A stretch of 64,000 nt of DNA, taken from Actinacidiphila fildesensis. Lineage in GTDB: Bacteria > Actinomycetota > Actinomycetes > Streptomycetales > Streptomycetaceae. Below are positions 49,801 to 57,848 of this stretch, piece after piece (position 1 is the first letter of the stretch; each line of letters starts with the position of its first letter). The position numbers were made by a program, and so were the translations under genes. The notes beneath the pieces are model-generated. The model saw only the letters and a program-made list of their open reading frames with translations. It did not search any database and was not told the origin of the DNA. Location of the stretch: assembly GCF_042652185.1 (NCBI RefSeq), contig NZ_JBHSIX010000001.1. The stretch is one strand, 5' to 3'.

Positions 49801-50130
49801 GTCCCCAAGGCCCCGGCCTCCGCCGCGGACAAGACATCCGTCCTCCCGAAGGTCCCGGCAGCGGATGAGACGGCCGTCCTGCCGCCGGTCCGCCCGGAAC
49901 CTGCGGACCGCAGCCCGGCCGACCGCGTCCCGCCGGGCTTCTTCCGCCCGGAGACGACCCCCGACAACGAGCGCACCCGCGAACTCCCCGCGATCAACCC
50001 CGACAAGGCCCCTCCGGCCCGCCGCCCCCGCTCCGACTGGGCCGAGGAAACCCCCCTCGACGACCTCCCCACCCTGGCGGACGAACTCCTGGGCTCCCAC
50101 GACGACGAAGACGGCCCGAGGGGCCGGTAG
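46855..50130 (+). CDS. tmk: thymidylate kinase fused to an MFS-like membrane domain
   Basis: A 1091-residue fusion. Residues ~40-490 resemble a 10-12 helix MFS transporter (LWSAQLTGGIADRLGMLVL, AALAGTAAGVTANTGHLLIE). A dTMP kinase domain follows at about 507-715: P-loop EGGDGAGKSTQ (from Gly515), the DR(Y/H) region VISDRYIDSS and AYQGAGRDL. Then come a Glu/Ala/Arg coiled coil (about 720-865), nine 14-15 residue repeats of the type AADETTVLPQVPKTL, and an acidic end. Tmk makes dTDP for DNA synthesis; normal Tmk is ~210 residues. No other tmk is in the window, so this may be the essential one, held at the membrane. Confidence 0.93.
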   Translation: MTRIERPRDVTDAFAGDLAADSRERAVGALLKIPPLRKLWSAQLTGGIADRLGMLVLIWLTVQAAVLAGSFGGGYRGAAFAVAAVLGVRLVSTLLFGAVLLGPLSALTATAGALDRRWTMIGADGARLALFIVAPLWITWVPSSAVTWLLVTAFVAGIAERLWTVAKDGAAPGLLPVPTPGDTAVRPAPDHLATLHRLDLRTGFVALPLAAAALVVVTLLNSLLALGVNWFDLHQVALSSYVAAGLFSASIAVLYFLELPDTTTVRPHSPLEGLRLPKGPDGSERGRTGALPLLVLATAGVAGSIAAAVALSVLHALDLGFGPVGFGLLVLALTAGTVTGIRVGPRTLPTLSRRRLLAIAIAVTGLALLLTGLVPDQTTVLLLAALAGTAAGVTANTGHLLIEQEAEEQRRARTTDHLHAVVRVAVAVAAIGAPVLAGLIGPHRLANGHFTFQHGGAAFTLMLIGALLLPVAALVLGKTDDRQGVPLRRDLREALRGGEPAAAPSATGFFIAIEGGDGAGKSTQVEALSEWIRAKGHEVVVTREPGATAVGKRLRSILLDVSSAGLSHRAEALLYAADRAEHVDSVVRPALERGAVVISDRYIDSSVAYQGAGRDLAPTEIARISRWATDGLVPNLTVLLDVSPEAARERFTEAPDRLESEPAEFHQRVRAGFLTLAAADPSRYLVIDAGQEPEAVTTVVRHRLDQALPLSQQEIDAREEARRQAEEAARIRAEEEAARLAEEARLEAERQAQLARLREEEAERQREAEEAARREAAEQEAEAARLRAEEAARLAEEERLRLAAEAAARAAEQDRLRRQAEEESRLRAEAEARRLEKQRKAEDALRRAEEARAAAAAAAAAAAAAASNTTQTVETPKPAPKAPEAETTVLPQVPKTLAADETTVLPQVPKTLAADETTVLPQVPKTLAADETTVLPQVPKSPAADETTVLPQVPKSPAADETTVLPKVPKAPAADETTVLPKVPKAPASAADKTSVLPKVPAADETAVLPPVRPEPADRSPADRVPPGFFRPETTPDNERTRELPAINPDKAPPARRPRSDWAEETPLDDLPTLADELLGSHDDEDGPRGR
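49504..49890 (+). repeat. 45-bp minisatellite within tmk
   Basis: Nine units encoding variants of AADETTVLPQVPKTL. Units from 49546 to about 49680 are nearly identical in DNA, and later ones drift (KSP, KAP, VPAADET). Unit number is likely to vary between strains. Confidence 0.92.
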
Positions 50131-50172
50131 CCCCCGACGGGGCGCGCGGGCACGACGGCGCCGTTTCGCCTA

Positions 50173-50291
50173 CCGGCGGGGGTGCGGGTAGGTAGGCGCC
50201 CGCGCCACCGTTGCGCCTGCGGCGGGCCGCGCCGACTCCGGCGGGGGTGCGGGTACGTCGGCGCCCGCGCCACCGTTGCGCCTGCGGCGGG
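50173..50291. repeat. 54-bp direct repeat in the tmk-regulator gap
   Basis: Two nearly identical 54-bp copies (50173-50226 and 50238-50291) with a 65-bp period, each beginning CCGGCGGGGGTGCGGGTA and ending TTGCGCCTGCGGCGGG. A CGCCCGCGCC core can fold back on the CGGCGGGGGTGC part. The rest of the 302-bp gap has no gene. Confidence 0.88.
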
Positions 50292-50428
50292 CTTTTCCCA
50301 CCCACCCGCCCAATGCCGGTACGGATGCACGTGCGTCGGCACCCGCCCGCCCACACCCGGGCGTTCCCCAAGACGCTCCCGGAGGGCCCGGGCGCCGGAG
50401 CCCACCACCGGCCCGCACACCAACCCGG

Positions 50429-50434
50429 CAGAAT
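50429..50434 (+). promoter_or_regulatory. -10-like hexamer deciding the SARP start
   Basis: CAGAAT ends 7 nt before a GTG at 50442. The ATG at 50433 overlaps the box itself, so 50442 is preferred. Confidence 0.4.
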
Positions 50435-50441
50435 GGACCCC

Positions 50442-53400
50442 GTGCGGTACCTGATCCTCGGCACCACGGAAGCACGTGACCCCTCCGGCGCCCCCGTCCC
50501 CCTAGGCGGCAGCCGGCTCCGCGCCCTGCTCGCCGCCCTCGCCCTCCACGCCGACCGCCCCGTCTCCGCCGATGCCCTCATCGCAGAGGTCTGGGGCCCG
50601 GACGCCGACCTCCCGCACGACGCGAGCGGCGCGCTCCAAGCGCTCGTCTCCCGTCTGCGACGTGCCCTGGGCAAGGACGTCGTGACCTCCGGCCCCGGCG
50701 GCTACCGCCTCCTCACCGGACCCGGTGACGTCGACCTCCACGTCTTCGAGCGGCTCGCCGCAGAAGGCGCCGCCGCCCTCGACGCGGGCCACCCGGAGAC
50801 CGCCGCGAGCAAACTGCGCGAGGCACTCGCCCTGTGGCGCGGCCCGGCGTTCGCGGATCTGCCGGACCGGCGGTCGGCGGCGGCCCGCCCCGAGGCGCTG
50901 CGCCTCACGGCGCTGCACCGCAGGATCGACGCGGACCTGGCCTGCGGACGCGCCGCCGAGACGCTGCCGCAGCTGCGGGAGCTGGTCGCGGACCACCCGC
51001 TGGACGAGCCGTTCCACGTACAGCTGATCAGGGCGCTGCGCGCCGCGCACCGCTCCGCGGACGCGCTCGTGGCGTACGAACAGGCCCGCAGGGCGCTCGC
51101 GGACCAGTTGGGCGCGGACCCGGGCCCGGAACTCCGCGCGCTGCACGCCCAACTCCTGGCAACGGACGAACCACCCGCACAAACCATCCCCACCCGCACC
51201 CCCACCCCCGCACCACCACCCCAACCACTCAAAGCCCCGCAGGGAAACCTCCGCCCAAGACTCACGAGCTTCGTCGGCCGCGAGCTCGAACTCCTCGAAA
51301 TCCGGGCCGACGTGGCGCAGTCGCGTCTGGTGACGCTCACCGGACCCGGCGGCTCCGGTAAGACCCGCCTCTCGGAAGAGGCGGGTGCGGCGCTGACCGG
51401 CTCGGACTACCCGGACGGGGTCTGGATCGCGGAACTGGCCCCGCTCGACCATCCCGAAGCGGTGCCGCAGGCGGTCCTGAGCGCTCTCGGCCGCCGGGAC
51501 ACGACGATCTTCGGCGTGGCCCGCGAGGGCATCAAGGGTTCGGCCGGCGGCGCGGGCGCCGACCCCGGTGATCCGACCGTGCGCCTGCTGGAGCACTGCG
51601 CGCACCGCCGGCTGCTGCTCGTGCTGGACAACTGCGAGCATGTGATCGGCGCGGCGGCCGAGTTGGCGGCCGAACTGCTCGCCGCGTGCCCCGGCGTCAC
51701 GGTGCTGGCGACGAGCAGGGAGCCGCTGGGAGTGCCGGGCGAGACGGTGCGCCCGGTGGAGCCGCTGTCGCCGACGACCGCGCACCGGCTGTTCGCCGAG
51801 CGCGCCGCGGCCGTGCGCCCGGGGTTCGACCCGGAGCAGGACGTGGCGGCCGTCGACGAGATCTGCCGCCGGCTGGACGGTCTGCCGCTGGCGATCGAAC
51901 TGGCCGCGGCCCGGCTGCGCATGCTGTCCCCGCGGCAGATCGCCGACCGCCTGGACAACCGGTTCCGCCTGCTCACCAGCGGCAGCCGTACGCTCCTGCC
52001 GCGTCAGCAGACGCTGCGCGCGGTCGTCGACTGGAGCTGGGACCTGCTGTCGGAGGAGGAGCACTCGGCGCTGCGCAGCCTGAGCGTCTTCGCGGGCGGC
52101 TGGACGCTGGCCGCCGCCGAGGCGGTGGTCGGCGGAGACGACGTCATCGAGCTGATCGGCCAGCTGGTCGACAAGTCCCTGGTGGTCGCGGCACAGCCGG
52201 ACAAGAACAACGAGGACGACGGCACAGAGATCGGCACCAGCACCGGCACCTCGATCCAGACCGAGGACGGCGTCCGCTACCGCTTCCTCGAGACGATCCA
52301 CGAGTACGCGGCCGAACGCGCCCAGGAGCGCCCGCAGGAGCTCGCGGCGGCCGCCCGCCGCCACACCCACTACTTCCGGCGGTTCGTGCGGACCGCCGAC
52401 CCGGAGCTGCGCACCACCCGCCAACTGGTGTGGCTACGCCGGCTGGAGGCCGAGCTGGACAACATCCGCGCGGCACTCCAACGGGCGATCACGGCGCAGG
52501 ACGAGGCGGACGCGCTGCCCCTGGCCGTCGACATGGGCTGGTTCTGGTGGCTGCGCAACTACCGGGAGGAGGGCGCCGGCTGGCTGGGACGGATCATCGA
52601 GATGAGCGAACCGGGCGAGCGGGACGACCCGTCCTTCTGGGCGCGGATGGACGCCCGGCTGCTGACGTTCTTCGTGAGTACGGACCACGCCTCGGAGGAG
52701 TTCCTCAACACCCGTCCGGTGCAGGAGACGGCCGCGCTGATCGCCGATGTGTACGGGGACGCGGGGGCGGCCTCGGCCCGCTTCCCTGGCCTGCTGTGGC
52801 CGATCGCGAGCTACGTCGGCGGCGGACGTCTGGCGATCCGCGAGTGCACGGACTCCGTCGTCGCCAACTGCCGTGAGTACGGGGACGACTGGGCGCTCGC
52901 GGCCGCCCTGATGTTCCGTACGCACGTCACCATCGACCTGCCCGGCGGACTGGCCCGTGCCACCGACGACTGGAACGAGCTGACGGTCCTCAGCGGCCGC
53001 GTCGGCGACCGCTGGATGCTCGCGCAGGTGCACGGCGCGCGCGCCGAGATGGAGGTCATGTGGGGCGAGTACGCGGCGGCCCGCGCCGACTTCGAGGCGG
53101 CGCTCCGGCTCGGCGAGGAGCTGGGCGCGCGCGCCGAGGGGCCGTTCCTCGTCGGGCGGATGGCCGAGCTGGCCATCCGTTCGGGTGATGACGCGGAGGC
53201 CGAGAAGCTCTGCCGCCGGGCCGAGGAGGGGGCGGAGCAGTTCGGGGTGATGGACGCGCGGAACTACGTCCGCGCCCTGTCCGCGTGGCTGTCGCTGCGC
53301 CGCGGCGATGTGCAGCGGGCCCGTGAGCTGTGCGTGCTGGCCCGTGACGAGGCGAGCCAGGGCACTCCGCCACCGGTCTTCGCGGTGGTTCTCGCCGGTC

Positions 53401-53819
53401 TCTTCGCCCGGATCGCGGCCGCGGAGGGCGATCCGCGGGACGCGCTGAACCAGGTCAGTGGCGCGGTGCGGCTGGGCATCGACACGGGCTCCACGGAGCC
53501 GATGATCGCGGGCCTGCTGGAGTACGGGTCCGAGCTCCTCGTCGAGCTGGGCGAGCCGGGGGCCGCCGCACGGCTGCACGGGGCGTCGTCGGCGCTGCGC
53601 GGGCCGCTGCTGCCGCGTACGGTCCCGGAGACGGTGAGCTTCCGCGGGGCGGAGGCGGGTGCGCGTGCCGTGCTGGGCGACGCCGGGTACGAGGCCGCGT
53701 ACGCGGAGGGCGAGGGACTGGACCTGGAAGCCACGGCCGCCACCCTCGCGGCGGCGGCAGCCTCCGCCCCGGCCCCCGCTTCCGCCACGGCCCCCGCTTC
53801 CGCCACCGTCGGGGAATAG
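50442..53819 (+). CDS. SARP/AfsR-like regulator with BTAD, NB-ARC and TPR regions
   Basis: An 1125-residue regulator. An OmpR-type DNA-binding domain (about 1-85) is followed by a BTAD domain to about 235, a Pro/Thr-rich linker, an NB-ARC ATPase (about 270-540) with P-loop LTGPGGSGKTRLSEEAG and LLLVLDNCEHVIGAAAELA, a winged-helix segment (DWSWDLLSEEEHSALRSLSVF) and a TPR-like helical C-terminus. This is the AfsR plan without a clear C-terminal LuxR domain. SARPs often activate antibiotic clusters, but no biosynthetic genes are near, so a physiological target is more likely. It is a single gene downstream of a repeat-rich gap. Confidence 0.9.
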   Translation: MRYLILGTTEARDPSGAPVPLGGSRLRALLAALALHADRPVSADALIAEVWGPDADLPHDASGALQALVSRLRRALGKDVVTSGPGGYRLLTGPGDVDLHVFERLAAEGAAALDAGHPETAASKLREALALWRGPAFADLPDRRSAAARPEALRLTALHRRIDADLACGRAAETLPQLRELVADHPLDEPFHVQLIRALRAAHRSADALVAYEQARRALADQLGADPGPELRALHAQLLATDEPPAQTIPTRTPTPAPPPQPLKAPQGNLRPRLTSFVGRELELLEIRADVAQSRLVTLTGPGGSGKTRLSEEAGAALTGSDYPDGVWIAELAPLDHPEAVPQAVLSALGRRDTTIFGVAREGIKGSAGGAGADPGDPTVRLLEHCAHRRLLLVLDNCEHVIGAAAELAAELLAACPGVTVLATSREPLGVPGETVRPVEPLSPTTAHRLFAERAAAVRPGFDPEQDVAAVDEICRRLDGLPLAIELAAARLRMLSPRQIADRLDNRFRLLTSGSRTLLPRQQTLRAVVDWSWDLLSEEEHSALRSLSVFAGGWTLAAAEAVVGGDDVIELIGQLVDKSLVVAAQPDKNNEDDGTEIGTSTGTSIQTEDGVRYRFLETIHEYAAERAQERPQELAAAARRHTHYFRRFVRTADPELRTTRQLVWLRRLEAELDNIRAALQRAITAQDEADALPLAVDMGWFWWLRNYREEGAGWLGRIIEMSEPGERDDPSFWARMDARLLTFFVSTDHASEEFLNTRPVQETAALIADVYGDAGAASARFPGLLWPIASYVGGGRLAIRECTDSVVANCREYGDDWALAAALMFRTHVTIDLPGGLARATDDWNELTVLSGRVGDRWMLAQVHGARAEMEVMWGEYAAARADFEAALRLGEELGARAEGPFLVGRMAELAIRSGDDAEAEKLCRRAEEGAEQFGVMDARNYVRALSAWLSLRRGDVQRARELCVLARDEASQGTPPPVFAVVLAGLFARIAAAEGDPRDALNQVSGAVRLGIDTGSTEPMIAGLLEYGSELLVELGEPGAAARLHGASSALRGPLLPRTVPETVSFRGAEAGARAVLGDAGYEAAYAEGEGLDLEATAATLAAAAASAPAPASATAPASATVGE

Positions 53820-53836
53820 CTCCGCACCGGTCACCG

Positions 53837-53862
53837 TTGCTGAATATTGATCATTCAAGCAA
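53837..53862. promoter_or_regulatory. AT-rich operator-like palindrome before the DsbA-like gene
   Basis: TTGCTGAAT and ATTCAAGCAA form a near-perfect inverted repeat (TTGC-TTGAAT type) with a 7-nt centre, 14 nt upstream of the GTG at 53876. This form is typical of MarR-family operators, and its AT content stands out sharply. Confidence 0.6.
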
Positions 53863-53875
53863 TTTGGGAGTGTCC

Positions 53876-54586
53876 GTGAAGGTCGAGATCTACAGCGACA
53901 TCGCCTGCCCGTGGTGCCACGTCGGCAAGGCCCGCTTCGAGCGCGCCCTCGCCGCCTTCCCGGGGGCCGCTTCCGTCGAAGTGGTCTACCGGCCGTTCCA
54001 GCTCGACCCGGCCGCTCCCGAGAAGCCGCAGCCGCACCGCGAGGTGCTGGCCGCCAAGTACGGGCCCCAGTCCCTCGCCATGGACGAGAAGATCACGCAG
54101 CTCGGCGCGGCCGAAGGCCTGACCTTCGACTTCGACACCGTCGTCGAGAACAACTCGCTGCTCGCCCACCGCCTGCTGCGTTTCGTGCTCGACACCTACG
54201 GCCACGCCGCGCAGGCGCGCCTCAAGGGCCGGCTCCTGGACGCCCACTTCGGCGAGGGTCTGGACATCGGCGACCGCGAGCGCCTCGCCGACGCCGCCGT
54301 GGCCGTCGGCCTCGACCGGGCGCCGGTCGCCGCGTTCCTCGCCGGCGACGACCTCGTCGACGAGGTGGCCGGGGAGATCGACGAGGCCCGGCAGCTCGGC
54401 ATCACGGCCGTCCCGACCTTCGTCTTCGAGGGCACGTGGATGGTCCAGGGCGGCCAGGAGACGTCCACGTTCCTCCGCGCCCTGGAACAGGTCGCGAAGG
54501 AGACCGGAACGGTCGTGACGGACCAGGACGGCGGCGTGTGCGCCGATGGAGCCTGCGAGGTCCCGGCGAAGGACCACGACCACTGA
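53876..54586 (+). CDS. DsbA-family oxidoreductase (FrnE-like)
   Basis: A 236-residue thioredoxin-fold protein of the DsbA/2-hydroxychromene isomerase class, without a signal peptide. CPWC at residues 10-13 in SDIACPWCHVGKARFERAL is the redox pair, and GITAVPTFVFEG holds the cis-Pro. The C-terminus has CADGACEVPAKDHDH, a Cys pair with a His-rich end. FrnE proteins act in polyketide isomerisation or redox stress. The GTG at 53876 has GGGAG 5 nt upstream; a GTG two codons earlier abuts the ribosome site. It is likely repressed through the palindrome at 53837. Confidence 0.86.
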   Translation: MKVEIYSDIACPWCHVGKARFERALAAFPGAASVEVVYRPFQLDPAAPEKPQPHREVLAAKYGPQSLAMDEKITQLGAAEGLTFDFDTVVENNSLLAHRLLRFVLDTYGHAAQARLKGRLLDAHFGEGLDIGDRERLADAAVAVGLDRAPVAAFLAGDDLVDEVAGEIDEARQLGITAVPTFVFEGTWMVQGGQETSTFLRALEQVAKETGTVVTDQDGGVCADGACEVPAKDHDH

Positions 54587-54628
54587 GGCCGCCTGCCCTG
54601 CCGATGCCCTGCCGATCAGGAACGTCCC

Positions 54629-56446
54629 CTACTGGCAGCTGATCCTGGACTGGGCCCAGTCCGCCACGTTCACGAACTGGTAGCGCTCGGCGGACTCGAC
54701 GACCAGCCGGATCGTCTTCTGCCCGGCGATCCCGACACTCACCGGCACCGCCGCGTCGCCCCCGCGCACCACCTGCGACCGCCACAGCCGCCCGTTGTCG
54801 CCGTAGACGGAGAAGCGGACCGCGCCCAGCCCCATGGTCATGTCGTCGGCACCGGCCAGTGCGTCGTACGTCGTGCAGCTGCGGTTGAGGTCGATGAGCA
54901 CGGACGACGGGGAGCGCACGGTGATGCCGTGTTCGTACTCCTCGCCGGCGATGTTCAGGCCCCAGCGGTCCCAGACCCAGCTGCTGCGCCCGAGCCGCAC
55001 CGTCGGCTTCGTGTTGTCACCGATCCCGCTCCACCCCAGCTGGTTGACCTGGAAGACCGTGGGAGCGGGGGGCGGCGAAGGAGTGGGTGTGGGGGTCGGC
55101 TCGGGCGTGGGCTTCGGGGCGGGTGACGGCGTGGGGGAGGGCGACGGCTTCGGCTTCGGCTTCGGCTTCGGCTGAGCAACGGGAACGGCGGGCTTCGGCG
55201 CCGGCGGCTTCGGTGCCACCCTCGGCGGCTCGGGGCTCGGCTTCGGCTTCGGGGGCGGCGTCGGCGGCGGTGTGGTGACGGGCGCCACCACCGCCGGCTT
55301 GGCCTGCGGCTTCGGCGCGGGCGCGTCATGCCCGATGTTCATCGCGGCGAACGCGATACCGGCGGCGGCGACCACCACGGCCGCCACGATCCCGGCCTTC
55401 ACGGGCGCGCCGAGACCCTCGGCCGCGGCGCCTCCGCCGGCGGCGCCGGCTCCCGCCCCGCCACCCGACGCGGCACCCGTGGCGGCGGCTGCCGCACCTC
55501 CGGCGGCACTCGCCACTCCGACACCCGCCACGATGCCGGCCACCTTCGCCGCGTACGCGGCGGCGAACCAGCCGATGACCGCGACCGGCAGCAGGCCCTT
55601 GAGCGCCGAGTTGACATCGGCCAGCTCCAGCGCCGCCGCCCGGCACCGTTCGCACTCCTTGAGGTGCTTGCTCAACTCCCGGTCCGCACGCATCCGCAGA
55701 CCGCCGCGCGCATGCGCGCCCAGCCGGTCGGCGTAGCGCGCGCAACTGCCCCCGGTGGTCAGCATCGAGCTCACGTGCGCCTGCAGATAGGCCTGCCGCA
55801 GACCCTCGCGGGCCCGGTGCGCCAGTACTGCCGTGGCGTTGGCCGTCAGGCCGAGCAGCGGGGCGATCTCGCTCGGCGACTCCTCCTCGACGGCGGTGTG
55901 CCACAGCACCGTCTGCCACCGCTCGGGCAGCGTACGGAACGCCCGGATGGCCAGCGACTGCTCGGCGTCGTGCATGGCGCGGACGTCCGCGCCCAGGTCC
56001 AGCGTGTCCTCGTTCGTGGACGAGCCCGCCGCCGACACCGCGAACACCGCGAAGTCCTCGACGAGTTGCTCGCGCCGGGCGGTGTTGCCCCAGGACGCGG
56101 CGACGCGCCGGACCGTCGTCAACAGGTAGGCGCGCACCGCCGAGTCCGGACCGCTGCCGCCGCGCACCGCCTGGAGCGTGCGCGCGAAGACCTCGCCGGT
56201 CAGGTCCTCGGCGGTGTGCGCGTCCCGGCAGCAGCTGCGGGCATAGCGGCGTACCGAATCGGCGTGCCGCCGGTACAGCTCCTCGTACGAGCTGTCGTCA
56301 CCACCGCGTACCCGGGCGACCAGATCGGCGTCCGACAGCGGTACGTGGGACTCCGGTTCACGCTGCTCGGGAACCCGGCGCGATGGCAGTCCGCCGCCCG
56401 CTTCCGCACTTGCAGCAGCGTTCGACTCGCCGTTTGCCTCGTCCAC
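54629..56446 (-). CDS. membrane-tethered ECF sigma factor with zinc-finger-like and NPCBM-like domains
   Basis: A 605-residue fusion. Residues 38-105 are sigma region 2 (LVARVRGGDDSSYEELYRRH) and 160-225 sigma region 4 (LPERWQTVLWHTAVEEESPS). A zf-HC2-type cluster follows (Cys235, His261, Cys265, Cys268 in KHLKECERC), then hydrophobic segments at about 285-312 and 349-371, a Pro/Lys/Thr-rich spacer (about 374-460), and a C-terminal domain (462-605) of the NPCBM sugar-binding type (FQVNQLGWSGIG, SRISCQ). The sigma part would face the cytoplasm and the C-terminus the outside. It may be released by proteolysis in response to a glycan signal. Fused ECFs of this kind are known in actinobacteria. 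Confidence 0.88.
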   Translation of the reverse strand: MDEANGESNAAASAEAGGGLPSRRVPEQREPESHVPLSDADLVARVRGGDDSSYEELYRRHADSVRRYARSCCRDAHTAEDLTGEVFARTLQAVRGGSGPDSAVRAYLLTTVRRVAASWGNTARREQLVEDFAVFAVSAAGSSTNEDTLDLGADVRAMHDAEQSLAIRAFRTLPERWQTVLWHTAVEEESPSEIAPLLGLTANATAVLAHRAREGLRQAYLQAHVSSMLTTGGSCARYADRLGAHARGGLRMRADRELSKHLKECERCRAAALELADVNSALKGLLPVAVIGWFAAAYAAKVAGIVAGVGVASAAGGAAAAATGAASGGGAGAGAAGGGAAAEGLGAPVKAGIVAAVVVAAAGIAFAAMNIGHDAPAPKPQAKPAVVAPVTTPPPTPPPKPKPSPEPPRVAPKPPAPKPAVPVAQPKPKPKPKPSPSPTPSPAPKPTPEPTPTPTPSPPPAPTVFQVNQLGWSGIGDNTKPTVRLGRSSWVWDRWGLNIAGEEYEHGITVRSPSSVLIDLNRSCTTYDALAGADDMTMGLGAVRFSVYGDNGRLWRSQVVRGGDAAVPVSVGIAGQKTIRLVVESAERYQFVNVADWAQSRISCQ

Positions 56447-56558
56447 CGCGCCAGGGTGTCACACCATGTGCATCCCGAGATATGCCGCGACAGGGAACCA
56501 CTCGTCCGGGGAGCCTTCGCTCACCGGTCCTTCACCATTGATCGCCTTTTCACCCGGT

Positions 56559-57554
56559 CTACTCGGCCGGGGCCGTGCTCCAACTGAGCGTGGACGGGGC
56601 CGAAGGGCCCTCCGCGGCCGCGGAGGACGGGCGTGAGCGCAGTCCGTCCAGCAGGATCTCCAGCAGCCGTGCCGACGCCGCCGCCTGCTGTGCCGGATCG
56701 GGCAGCGAGGGCGCCGCGGTGGCTATCACCAGCAGCACGTCTGCCACCGAGACATCACCCCGCAGTTCGCCCGCCGCCCGCGCCCGGTCGACGAGCTGGC
56801 CGACGACCTCCAGCAGCGCGGGAATCCCGGTGTCGTCCGCTTCCCCGGCACCGTCGGGAACGGCCGCGTCGAGCACCGGAGCCGAGCCGGCCGACGTGCC
56901 CGCCGACGTGCCGAGGGAAGTGCCGGATGATCCGTCGGCCGGCGGATCGGCCACCGGCGCCGGATCCGCGAGTCCTGTCGACGGTTCGCCCGGCTCCACC
57001 GCCACGCTCAGCGGCGCCCGCTGCTGCGGAACCCGCGCCGCCTCGTCCGACAGCCCGGAATGCGCGGGCAGCCCGGACAGTGCGGAAACAGCCGCCTCGA
57101 CGGCGAACCCGGATCCACCGGAGCCGCCTGGCGCCGCCGGCACCCCGGACACCCCGGTCCTGACCCGCAGCACCTGCGGCGGCAGCAGCCGCCCGGCACC
57201 CGAGGCCACCGAGGTCCGCAGGAAGCGCGCCAGCGCCGACCACGCCTCGTTCTCCTGCCCGAGAGCGGTCCTCGCCTGCTCGGTCAGCCGGGAGGTCTCC
57301 TCCTCGGCGATCCGCCGCACCAGTACGTCCTTGCTCGGGAACCGCCGGTACACGGTGCCGACGCCGACGCGCGCACGGCGTGCCACGTCCTCCATCGGCG
57401 CCCCGTAGCCCAGCTCCCCGAACACCTCACGCGCGGCCCTCAGCACATGTTCCAGATTGCGCTGGGCGTCCACCCGCAGCGGGGTCGCGCGGCTGCTGCC
57501 GCCGTTACCCTCCGCGCCTGCCGCTACCGTCCATTGAGAGTCCTGAATGTGCAT
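56559..57554 (-). CDS. TetR/AcrR-family regulator
   Basis: A 331-residue repressor, longer than the usual ~200. The HTH is near residues 38-80 (HVLRAAREVFGELGYGAPMEDVARRARVG then GVGTVYRRFPSKDVLV). The ligand domain is interrupted by a long Ala/Gly/Ser/Pro-rich insert (about 130-250) that probably is disordered. The C-terminal helices resume near 250 (GELRGDVSVADVLLVIATAA). It is divergent from the NDH-2 gene, its likely target, and lies upstream of the ECF gene on the same strand. Confidence 0.88.
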   Translation of the reverse strand: MHIQDSQWTVAAGAEGNGGSSRATPLRVDAQRNLEHVLRAAREVFGELGYGAPMEDVARRARVGVGTVYRRFPSKDVLVRRIAEEETSRLTEQARTALGQENEAWSALARFLRTSVASGAGRLLPPQVLRVRTGVSGVPAAPGGSGGSGFAVEAAVSALSGLPAHSGLSDEAARVPQQRAPLSVAVEPGEPSTGLADPAPVADPPADGSSGTSLGTSAGTSAGSAPVLDAAVPDGAGEADDTGIPALLEVVGQLVDRARAAGELRGDVSVADVLLVIATAAPSLPDPAQQAAASARLLEILLDGLRSRPSSAAAEGPSAPSTLSWSTAPAE

Positions 57555-57848
57555 ATGTGTATCCCCCGGTTATGACGTCTCCCCCCGGAGACTCCCCACC
57601 CGTAATGATCATCGGCGCACGACGAACGTACCCCGATGGAGTACGAACATAGTTGAGCCGAGGTCAGGAAAGAAGGGGGTCCGTTCCGCCCGGCGCGTCC
57701 CCGATCGGAGTAGCGGGTCCGACTGTTCTTCTTTCACCGGCTTTGCCCGGTCAACGACACATCCCTGACCTGCCGGATCCGGGTATCCGGTGAATCACTG
57801 CGGTACGCCCTGTGGACAAACGTCCTTCATCCATTGCGTCATGGAGCA
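57555..57848. promoter_or_regulatory. divergent promoter region between tetR and NDH-2, with a palindrome at 57628-57644
   Basis: This 294-bp gap is less GC-rich than its flanks. GTACCCCGATGGAGTAC at 57628-57644 is a palindrome (GTACyCC-n3-GGrGTAC) and a candidate operator for the TetR protein. No small gene is supported. Confidence 0.45.
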
